Assembly (NCBI GenBank): GCA_005883695.1
Contig: VBBV01000026.1
Location: 1-6,586, forward strand
Reading direction: 5' to 3'
Length of the DNA stretch: 6,586 nt
Source of the DNA: Candidatus Bathyarchaeota archaeon
GTDB lineage: Archaea; Thermoproteota; Bathyarchaeia; 40CM-2-53-6
Below the pieces are notes generated by a model. It made no database searches, was not told the DNA's origin, and worked only from the letters and a program-made list of their open reading frames with translations. Within the stretch, counting starts at the first letter, position 1. Each line of letters opens with the position of its first letter. Position numbers and translations under genes: made by a program. Below are positions 1 through 5,644 of the stretch, piece by piece.

Positions 1-318
1 GTATTCCAAAAAAGATTCCAGCAAGCACTTGGCCTAGTGGAAGCCGGAAAAGTTCGAAAATACCATTTCTCTCCAAGCGGCAGAACGATCTGGGTGGTAG
101 CTGGTCGGGGTCGAGACTATCAGGTTCTCCCGGACAGCTTGTTCTGTACATGTGACGACTATTATTTTCGGGTGATGGAGCACAAGAAACAATTGTGCTA
201 CCACATCATCGCTCAACAACTCTCTGAGGCGATGAGCAAGCATGACGCGATTGATATGATTGACTCACGCTATCCAGAGATTACTTCCAAACTTACCATG
301 ATCGGTTCACGCGAGTAA
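1..318 (+). CDS. SWIM zinc-finger protein, Sws1/Shu2-like, 5' end outside window
   Basis: Reading frame 1 is open from the first base to the TAA at 316-318, giving 105 visible residues. The SWIM signature is clear: Cys-Thr-Cys (first Cys codon at 145-147), then 14 residues, then Cys-Tyr-His-Ile-Ile-Ala. This matches the C-x-C-x(n)-C-x-H-x-x-A form that marks the Sws1/Shu2 family, where eukaryotic members partner Rad51 paralogs in recombination; many SWIM domains lack the final Ala. The four Cys/His residues should bind one zinc. Before the knuckle lies a beta-rich stretch (KYHFSPSGRTIWVVAG), after it a helix. A GTG at 37 could be a start, but the frame continues upstream with plausible residues (FQKRFQQALGLVEAG), so the true start probably lies left of the window. 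DNA or protein binding is inferred from the family. Downstream neighbours are an Lhr helicase and an RPA-like protein, which fits a repair role. Confidence 0.88.
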   Translation, partial: VFQKRFQQALGLVEAGKVRKYHFSPSGRTIWVVAGRGRDYQVLPDSLFCTCDDYYFRVMEHKKQLCYHIIAQQLSEAMSKHDAIDMIDSRYPEITSKLTMIGSRE

Positions 319-375
319 TCTCAAGGTTTTAGTAGCCGTTTCCGAGTTTGTGCGAGAACGTACCGCGTGAACCGA
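302..375. repeat. Inverted repeat A (12 bp perfect, long-range stem)
   Basis: Bases 302-313 (TCGGTTCACGCG) are the exact reverse complement of 364-375 (CGCGTGAACCGA), with 50 nt between. If A314 is bulged, 315-317 (GTA) also pairs with 361-363 (TAC), making 15 pairs. The left arm covers the last codons of the SWIM gene and the extension reaches its stop codon. The right arm ends one base before the ATG at 377. It crosses repeat B, so the two stems form a pseudoknot or compete. Seen directly; function is inferred. Confidence 0.85.
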
Positions 376-410
376 CATGTCTTACAACCTTGACCCAAAC
401 TCGGAGTACG
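337..410. repeat. Inverted repeat B (10 bp perfect, interlocks with A)
   Basis: Bases 341-350 (TCCGAGTTTG) are the exact reverse complement of 396-405 (CAAACTCGGA). Outside this core, T340 and G406 can wobble, T407 bulges, and 337-339 (CGT) pairs with 408-410 (ACG), giving about 14 pairs. The right arm lies inside the miniprotein gene, over codons 7-12. The left arm lies between the two arms of repeat A, and the right arm of A lies between the two arms of B, so the topology is that of an H-type pseudoknot. Within the B loop, 337-344 can alternatively form a weak local hairpin with 353-360. Confidence 0.8.
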
Positions 411-529
411 CACTACTCCAGCTCTTGCTATACATCTTCAGCTTTGCCACCCTCGTTCTAATCTTCCTCTATATCGCAGCCGAACGTCCAGGGGAGGGAA
501 AGAAGAAGGCCGAAGAGGAAGAAGAATAA
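377..529 (+). CDS. Small single-pass membrane protein (50 aa), unknown function
   Basis: An ATG at 377 opens a 50-codon frame ending with TAA at 527-529. The layout is typical of a real membrane miniprotein: a short polar N-terminus (MSYNLDPNSEY), one strongly hydrophobic span at about residues 12-35 (ALLQLLLYIFSFATLVLIFL then YIAA), and a charged tail with KKK followed by five Glu. I do not recognise a family. It starts 58 nt after the SWIM stop and ends 31 nt before the Lhr start, all on the same strand. Crossing inverted repeats surround its start codon, which suggests controlled translation if the upstream transcript reads through. No Shine-Dalgarno is visible. The acidic tail is low-complexity, but the hydrophobic block bounded by polar ends is hard to explain by chance. 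It could regulate or tether a partner; this is not shown. Confidence 0.6.
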   Translation: MSYNLDPNSEYALLQLLLYIFSFATLVLIFLYIAAERPGEGKKKAEEEEE

Positions 530-531
530 AT
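524..531 (+). promoter_or_regulatory. Possible TATA box for the Lhr operon
   Basis: GAATAAAT overlaps the stop codon of the miniprotein gene and is centred about 32 nt before the Lhr ATG at 561. Archaeal initiation some 25-27 nt downstream would give a very short leader. There is no Shine-Dalgarno before this ATG, which fits a short-leader transcript. The match is short and AT-rich by coding chance is possible. Confidence 0.3.
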
Positions 532-560
532 CGTCCCATAGATGACTATTAGTGCAGTAG

Positions 561-3359
561 ATGCGTAGCTCGGCATTCTCAACCCTCAAGCCCTCAGTCC
601 TACAGAGGCTCGAGAAAGAAGGCTTCCTAGAAGCCAGCCCGATCCAAGAACTAGCCATCCCCGCAATTCTGAGCGGCGAAAACGTTCTTCTGATTGCTCC
701 AACAGGAACCGGCAAGACGCTCGCCGCAATCCTCCCCGTCCTCGATAGGCTCATCGAAGCCAGAGCAGAAGGAAAGCCTCGGGGAATCTCAGTCCTGTAT
801 GTGACCCCGCTCCGGGCTCTCAACAGAGACCTTCTCCGCCGACTTGAAGAGATGGGGAAGGATCTTGACATCAAAATCCAGGTCCGACACGGAGACACCC
901 CGATCAGCGCTAGATCTCGACAAGCCAAGAGCCCTCCGGACGTTATGATCACAACGCCTGAGACTCTCCAAGCCATTCTGATCGGGAAGAGGATGAAAGA
1001 ACATCTTCGCTCGGTCCGGTGGGTCGTCGTCGACGAAGTCCATGAACTAGCAACGGACGAGAGGGGCGTCCAGCTCTCTTTCGCCCTGGAACGACTACTA
1101 GAACTAACCGGCGTCGAATTTCAGCGAATCGGCCTATCCGCCACAATAGGCGAGCCTGAACGCATAGCTCAATTCTTGGTCGGATCGGGCCGAAGGGTCG
1201 CAGTACTTCGCTCCGATGAGACGAGGGGTCTTCAGATCAGTGTTCGATCCGTTCATCCCAGCTCAGGGGACCTGAAAGAATCCGTCAACCTGGGCCTACC
1301 AGCATCGACAGTTTCTAGGGCTCGCATGATACTAGGCATCATTCAATCCCACAAATCAGCCCTAGTGTTCACCAACACACGGGAGCATGCAGAGGCATTA
1401 GCCGCCCAGATTCAAGCAATCGGAGCTGGGGTCGCTGTCCGAGTACACCACGGATCCCTGTCGAGAGAGTTGCGTGAAGAAGCGGAGAAGGAATTTCAAG
1501 AAGGCAAACTGAAAGCCCTCATCTGCACAAGCTCTCTCGAACTCGGAATCGACATCGGAAGCGTCGACTTCATCATCCAATACACCTCGCCACGAGAGAC
1601 GACGAGGCTTGTCCAGCGAGTCGGTCGCAGCGGACACACATTAGGCGGAACGTCCCGCGGGGTTATCCTGACAATCAACACGGACGACATACTAGAGTCC
1701 GCGGTTCTGATTCAACGAGCTAGAGAAGAAAGGCTAGAGCGGCCTATCATCCACGAGAAAGCCTACGATGTCCTCGCCCATCAGATAATCGGTCTCCTAC
1801 TCCAAAAAGGCCGAATGACAGTCGAGGAGATCGGCGAGGTCGTCCATCGCAGCTACCCGTTTCGCGAACTTGATTCAGTAGAGCTCGGCCGAGTTATCGC
1901 ACAGCTTGATGAGCTGAGACTGTTGAGGAAGTTCGACCAGTTTTTCACTGCCCGCAATACAAACCTCTCGGTTATACCCGACGTTCAGAAGTATACAGTA
2001 TTCGACTTCTTTCGTAAGAGGCGTATCGGAAGTCTTGACCAAGACTTTGTCGCGCGGAGATGCGCTAGCGGGACAGAGTTCATTCTACATGGCCAAACTT
2101 GGAGGGTGCTTTCAGTTGACGAGGAACAGTACCACGTCGAGGTGGAGGCGGCCCCTCCAAGCCTGACAGCGATTCCTGGATGGGAGGGAGACATGATTCC
2201 CGTCCAGATTGACGTTGCAGAGGAGGTGGGGCGTGCCCGAAGGGTCCTATCCGAGGGAATTGTACCTGAGGGCTTTCTTGAGAAAGGCGAGATTGAGCGG
2301 GTAGAATCTACTCTCTCCGCTCAGAAGCGTCAGGCTCCGATTCCATCTGATCAACTTGTTCTGGTCGAAAGCTTCGAGAACAGTGTGGTCATCCATTCCT
2401 GCTTCGGAAACCTGGTCAACGAGACTCTCGCCACAGCCATGGCAGCCCTATTCGGGTCCCGCTTGGGCTCAAACATAGGCACACAGGTCGACCAGTATCG
2501 ATTCGCCCTAATCTTTCCTCGTCCTGTCAGCGCCTTGTTGGTTGCGGAAGAGTTCGGGAAGCTTTCACCTGATGATATGGAGAAGATTCTCCGAGACACC
2601 ATCGATGCTTCGGATCTTTTCGCCTGGAGGCACTGGCACGTTCTACGCCGGCTCGGCGCAGTGAGCCGAGAAGCAGAGTACAAAGCTCGCCAAGCAAGGC
2701 TCTTGGTTGACATCTTCAAGACATCAATAGCCAATGATGAAGCGCGGAGAGAACTCTTCACGGAGAAATTGGATGTCAAAGGCGCCAGAAGAGTTCTTGA
2801 AAGGATAGGATCGGGCGAGATCACGATCGAAACTGTCCAGGATGTTGGTCAGTGCACTCCGTTTGCCCTTCCCATTCTCGACAGGATCGTTCCACATGGT
2901 CTACTCAGACCCGCAGTCGAGGAGGCTTCCATCATCGAAGTCGTGAAGAGCAGATTGCTCTCTACCAACCTCCGACTTCTCTGTATGAATTGCGGAGACT
3001 GGGACAGTATTCGAGGAGTTGATACGCTCCGGGAAGTAATACGGTGTCCGAAATGCCGATCATCTTTGATCGCTGCAACATATCGGAACAATGATGGGTT
3101 GGGCCCGATTATCAAAAAGAAAAAGAGAGGAAGCAAGTTAAGTCCCGAGGAAGAGAAGGAGTGGATGACAGCATGGCGGTCCGCAGGGCTGATTCAGAAT
3201 TACGGAAAGAGAGCCGGCATAGTTCTAGCAGCTAGAGGAGTCGGCCCAACTACCGCTACCAGAATTCTCAGACACAGGTCGCCGGGAGAAGATGACTTAT
3301 ACCTGAGTGTTCTAAGGGCGGAGCGAGAGTTCGAGCGTACCCGCATGTTCTGGGACTAG
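561..3359 (+). CDS. lhr: Lhr-family superfamily 2 DEVH helicase with C-terminal zinc ribbon
   Basis: This is an ATP-dependent, nucleic-acid-translocating SF2 helicase of the Lhr (long helicase-related) family, expected in the cytoplasm and acting in DNA repair or RNA/R-loop metabolism. Motifs appear in order: Q-like SPIQ (26-29), Walker A APTGTGKT (46-53), Ia TPLRALNRD (82-90), TTPE (131-134), motif II DEVH (158-161), III SAT (193-195), IV VFTNT (269-273), V SSLELGIDIG (324-333) and the arginine-finger motif VI QRVGRSGH (352-359). A winged-helix region (about 400-460) and the Lhr beta-barrel/core follow. The C-terminal extension has a CMNC...CPKC zinc ribbon (Cys 808, 811, 829, 832), a KKKKRG basic linker (852-857) and a helix-hairpin-helix-like GVGPTTATRIL (893-903). 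No catalytic residue is missing. The start is fixed by an in-frame TAG directly upstream. The 932-aa length suits archaeal Lhr rather than the roughly 1,500-aa bacterial form; the Cys motif suggests the aLhr1-like group. The next gene starts 6 nt later. Confidence 0.95.
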   Translation: MRSSAFSTLKPSVLQRLEKEGFLEASPIQELAIPAILSGENVLLIAPTGTGKTLAAILPVLDRLIEARAEGKPRGISVLYVTPLRALNRDLLRRLEEMGKDLDIKIQVRHGDTPISARSRQAKSPPDVMITTPETLQAILIGKRMKEHLRSVRWVVVDEVHELATDERGVQLSFALERLLELTGVEFQRIGLSATIGEPERIAQFLVGSGRRVAVLRSDETRGLQISVRSVHPSSGDLKESVNLGLPASTVSRARMILGIIQSHKSALVFTNTREHAEALAAQIQAIGAGVAVRVHHGSLSRELREEAEKEFQEGKLKALICTSSLELGIDIGSVDFIIQYTSPRETTRLVQRVGRSGHTLGGTSRGVILTINTDDILESAVLIQRAREERLERPIIHEKAYDVLAHQIIGLLLQKGRMTVEEIGEVVHRSYPFRELDSVELGRVIAQLDELRLLRKFDQFFTARNTNLSVIPDVQKYTVFDFFRKRRIGSLDQDFVARRCASGTEFILHGQTWRVLSVDEEQYHVEVEAAPPSLTAIPGWEGDMIPVQIDVAEEVGRARRVLSEGIVPEGFLEKGEIERVESTLSAQKRQAPIPSDQLVLVESFENSVVIHSCFGNLVNETLATAMAALFGSRLGSNIGTQVDQYRFALIFPRPVSALLVAEEFGKLSPDDMEKILRDTIDASDLFAWRHWHVLRRLGAVSREAEYKARQARLLVDIFKTSIANDEARRELFTEKLDVKGARRVLERIGSGEITIETVQDVGQCTPFALPILDRIVPHGLLRPAVEEASIIEVVKSRLLSTNLRLLCMNCGDWDSIRGVDTLREVIRCPKCRSSLIAATYRNNDGLGPIIKKKKRGSKLSPEEEKEWMTAWRSAGLIQNYGKRAGIVLAARGVGPTTATRILRHRSPGEDDLYLSVLRAEREFERTRMFWD

Positions 3360-3365
3360 ACCTGA

Positions 3366-4502
3366 ATGACAGAGTCTTCTGAGAATCTTTTCAATCAAAT
3401 CCTTGCAAAGAATCCCGGCATCCCTCGAGAGGAACTCCTCTCGATGGTAGAACGCAAGAAACAGGAATCACACGGTCTCCTATCTGACGAAGGGGCTGTA
3501 CGGCTCCTAGCACAGCAGCTTGCGGGTCTATCCGGACAGTCAATCAACATTTCTGACCAGCGAATTTCAAGTGTCCAAGCAGGTCTATCAGACGCGACAA
3601 TCTCGGGAGAAATTCTCTCGATAAGCCAATTGCGCGAATTTCAACGGTCCGATGGATCTGTTGGCAAACTAGTAAGAGTCAAACTGAAGGATAGTTCTGG
3701 AGCGATCACATGTGTTCTGTGGGACTCTACAGCGGAAATTGTCGAGAAGGAACAGCTCTCAACGGGGTCTAAGCTGCGTCTTGCGCATGGCTATACTAGG
3801 TTGGGACTTGCAGGTGAGGTCGAGTTTCATCTTGGATCTCGGAGCAACATCGAAATCCTGAGCAGAACCCCCACGATAGCTCTAGCTCCTATCTCCCGCG
3901 AAACCCAGGAGACCTCTTCATCAAGCATCTCTCCCGGGACTGTGCGACTCCGTATCAGAAAGCTACAGAGAAGCCGGGGGGAGAACGGGCCCGCATGGGC
4001 CTTGTGCGAGAACGCAGACGGTCTCACGATGGCGAAGTTCTGGGATGCCAGCATGGAGACCGTCCTTTCCATGGGAGAAGGGAGCGTAATCACGATCAAG
4101 AATCCGTGGATGACAGAGAGGAATGGGATGGTCTACTTGAACGCTGGAGCAAGATCCTCAATAACCAGGGAGACACTTGTCGACATCGAGTCTGCTCCCC
4201 CTGTCACGATTGCATCGATCAAACCCGGTAACAAGCTCTACACCACGCGTGGGGTAGTTGTTGAGCGAACTGATCCTCGGGAGATCGAGACAAGAGAGGG
4301 TAGGAGAACAAGGGTCTCAAATATTAGGGTGGAAGATGGTACAGGTAAGATTAGGGTCGCCCTCTGGGATAATCATGCCCAAATTGTGGAAAGTCTAAGG
4401 ATGGGAGACGCGATAAGGCTAACAGGAATCAAGGCCCGAGAATCGTCGAACGGAGAACTGGAAGCGTCGACCGTGTTTCTAACCCAGATCGAGAAATCAT
4501 AG
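3366..4502 (+). CDS. RPA-like single-stranded DNA-binding protein, three OB folds
   Basis: This protein should coat single-stranded DNA during replication, recombination and repair, like archaeal RPA. An N-terminal helical segment (residues 1-55, with SHGLLSDEGAVRLLAQQLA) is the conserved lead-in of archaeal RPA. Three OB-fold units follow: about 75-165, 190-265 and 288-376. The first and third share a visible repeat: GAITCVLWDSTAEIVE (112-127) matches GKIRVALWDNHAQIVE (327-342), each followed by a leucine, a glycine turn and RL. The middle unit has the weaker MAKFWDASMETV (222-233). A Ser-rich linker (178-190) separates units one and two. Only Cys116 and Cys214 are present, so the C4 zinc finger of many euryarchaeal RPA41-type proteins is absent, as is an acidic tail. 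The start is set by an in-frame TGA immediately upstream. With 6 nt to Lhr and 18 nt to the thioredoxin gene, it is almost certainly co-transcribed. Confidence 0.88.
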   Translation: MTESSENLFNQILAKNPGIPREELLSMVERKKQESHGLLSDEGAVRLLAQQLAGLSGQSINISDQRISSVQAGLSDATISGEILSISQLREFQRSDGSVGKLVRVKLKDSSGAITCVLWDSTAEIVEKEQLSTGSKLRLAHGYTRLGLAGEVEFHLGSRSNIEILSRTPTIALAPISRETQETSSSSISPGTVRLRIRKLQRSRGENGPAWALCENADGLTMAKFWDASMETVLSMGEGSVITIKNPWMTERNGMVYLNAGARSSITRETLVDIESAPPVTIASIKPGNKLYTTRGVVVERTDPREIETREGRRTRVSNIRVEDGTGKIRVALWDNHAQIVESLRMGDAIRLTGIKARESSNGELEASTVFLTQIEKS

Positions 4503-4520
4503 AGATTCTGCTGAAAGCCC

Positions 4521-4961
4521 ATGATGGCGCTAAGAGTAGGAAAGGACCCTTTCGACTACATCAACGAGGTCAAAGTCGAGAAGTCCCGCCAGTCTATGAA
4601 ACGCCGACTTCAAGAGTACCGTCCTAACGCTAGCTCGATTGACGTGCTTGAAAGGGTCGACGAGAAATATCACTTGATAGTTTTCTCAGCAGACTGGTGC
4701 TCTGATTGTATCGCTTATATCCCCGGCCTCGCGAAGTCGCTGATAATGGCAAAGAACAACATGCTGCAGGCCCGCGTCGTAGACTATGACGCTTACCGGG
4801 ACATGGCTGAAGAATTCAATATCCGAGCGGTTCCCACGATAATCGTTTATGACAAGAACTGGAAGGAAATAGGAAGATTCGTTGAAACCCCGAAAAAGTT
4901 CGGCACCGTCGAGGAAGAGCTCTGCGCAATCCTAGGGTCAAAGGACACAGCCAAGATCTAA
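4521..4961 (+). CDS. Thioredoxin-fold protein with CSDC active site
   Basis: This is a small cytosolic thioredoxin-like oxidoreductase with no signal peptide. The core covers about residues 50-138: strand YHLIVFSADWC, then the redox motif C60-S-D-C63, a helix, strand QARVVDYDAY, the cis-proline loop AVPT (Pro105), strand IIVYDKNWKEIGRF and a closing helix. ADWCSDC is like the A-D-W-C-x-D-C signature of the thioredoxin_9-type subfamily rather than classical WCGPC, so its redox potential and partners may differ. About 45 charged N-terminal residues (KVEKSRQSMKRRLQEY) precede the fold. An in-frame TGA at 4512-4514 limits the start to ATG 4521 or the adjacent ATG 4524; I chose the first. It follows the RPA gene by 18 nt and probably ends the operon. 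A role in thiol protection or regulation of repair proteins is only inferred from position; general thiol-disulfide exchange is equally possible. Confidence 0.9.
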   Translation: MMALRVGKDPFDYINEVKVEKSRQSMKRRLQEYRPNASSIDVLERVDEKYHLIVFSADWCSDCIAYIPGLAKSLIMAKNNMLQARVVDYDAYRDMAEEFNIRAVPTIIVYDKNWKEIGRFVETPKKFGTVEEELCAILGSKDTAKI

Positions 4962-5007
4962 TCATCCCCGGGACGTGATCCAGACTCGGGTGTGACTTTA
5001 GCCGATG

Positions 5008-5028
5008 AGAATGCTGGCTAGACATTCT
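5008..5028. repeat. Short hairpin after the thioredoxin gene
   Basis: AGAATG (5008-5013) and CATTCT (5023-5028) form a perfect 6-bp stem with a 9-nt loop. It lies 46 nt after the thioredoxin stop in the 152-nt gap. No T-run follows, so it is not a clear terminator. It may be chance. Confidence 0.3.
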
Positions 5029-5057
5029 GGAAAAGAGCATATGAGATCCGGAGAGCT

Positions 5058-5077
5058 TGTCGAAGACAATGTCGAAG
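5058..5077 (+). repeat. 8-bp direct repeat upstream of the TATA box
   Basis: TGTCGAAG occurs at 5058-5065 and again at 5070-5077, a 12-bp period. The second copy ends 7 nt before the TATA-like box at 5085, the region just upstream of BRE where archaeal activators often bind. A regulator site is possible; the repeat alone does not prove it. Confidence 0.35.
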
Positions 5078-5084
5078 GGTAATG

Positions 5085-5090
5085 TTATAT
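5085..5090 (+). promoter_or_regulatory. TATA box for the membrane-anchored protein gene
   Basis: TTATAT is centred 26-27 nt before the ATG at 5114. That is the spacing between archaeal TATA box and transcription start, so the mRNA should be leaderless. No Shine-Dalgarno is present between box and ATG. A six-T run at 5105-5110 lies in between and could also help end transcription from the operon to the left. Confidence 0.55.
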
Positions 5091-5113
5091 CGCTCAAGTT
5101 CTGATTTTTTCGG

Positions 5114-5605
5114 ATGCGCTTTCGCTCAGGTCGGCTGCGGTTTCGGCGGCGCTATCTCGCGGTCCCGATATTCTTGATGGTAGTGGCTGCACTCCTTATC
5201 GTCCGGTTTAATGCTGCAAACCCGTCCACTTCCCAAGGAGTAGCTTCGCCCCCGTCCCCTCAATGTCGGAAGGGTGGCGCTTTGGAAGGGGTATTCAACC
5301 CTCAGCGCTTGCGAGTTATCTCAGTATGCCAGGTGGGGAGTGGACTAGTCAAATCGGTCAATCTCCAGGCCGATGGTGACTGGCGAATCGATGTTGGCCT
5401 CAGTCCTCAGTATGCGAGGCTTCTCGACGTTGGAAATCTCAACCTCCAGAACGGTTGGCTAGTTTTGGAGCTGATTCCCAGAGACCAAGCTAGTGTATCG
5501 GTCCCTCTCGTCGGGAAGCAGATTACCTTCGTGGGGCCATTGGTTTATGACACCGAGAACTATTGGAACGCTATCTACCCGGTCTGGTCGATTCAAGGCG
5601 ACTAG
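5114..5605 (+). CDS. Membrane-anchored extracytoplasmic protein with conserved OB-like domain of unknown function
   Basis: The 163-aa product has a very basic N-terminus (MRFRSGRLRFRRRY), one hydrophobic span (about 15-31, AVPIFLMVVAALLIV) and no lipobox, so it is likely an N-terminally anchored outside-facing protein or carries an uncleaved signal. A Ser/Pro-rich linker (35-50) leads to a compact beta-rich domain (about 57-161). Recognisable conserved pieces are GVFNPQRLRVISVC (59-72), DGDWRIDV (87-94) and VYDTENYWNAIYPVWSI (144-160). I recall this pattern in uncharacterised secreted or membrane-anchored proteins of both bacteria and archaea; the alternating strands suggest an OB-like barrel. 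Cys51 and Cys72 could form a disulfide. The start is fixed by an in-frame TGA at 5102-5104 and by the TATA spacing. It is convergent with the next gene and belongs to a separate transcript from the repair operon. No enzymatic activity can be assigned. Confidence 0.85.
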   Translation: MRFRSGRLRFRRRYLAVPIFLMVVAALLIVRFNAANPSTSQGVASPPSPQCRKGGALEGVFNPQRLRVISVCQVGSGLVKSVNLQADGDWRIDVGLSPQYARLLDVGNLNLQNGWLVLELIPRDQASVSVPLVGKQITFVGPLVYDTENYWNAIYPVWSIQGD

Positions 5606-5644
5606 ATGGTTCAATCAATCCCTCTTTTCAGGCGAGACTTCATT

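Noticed and set aside
458..976. 172-codon minus-strand ORF overlapping the Lhr start
   Set aside because: It is the antisense of the helicase motif region and the miniprotein tail; its Arg/Ser-rich product is typical of a shadow frame.
2351..2824. 157-codon minus-strand ORF inside Lhr
   Set aside because: It lies fully antisense to the conserved Lhr C-terminal region, with a Ser/Arg-rich low-information product.
5005..5082. Plus-strand 25-codon ORF in the gap after the thioredoxin gene
   Set aside because: Length is within chance, it overlaps the hairpin and the promoter-proximal repeat, and its product has no domain or membrane signal.
5105..5110. T-run as a terminator of the Lhr-RPA-thioredoxin operon
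   Set aside because: T-rich tracts can end archaeal transcription, but this one is single, short and lies within the next promoter, so I note it only under the promoter.
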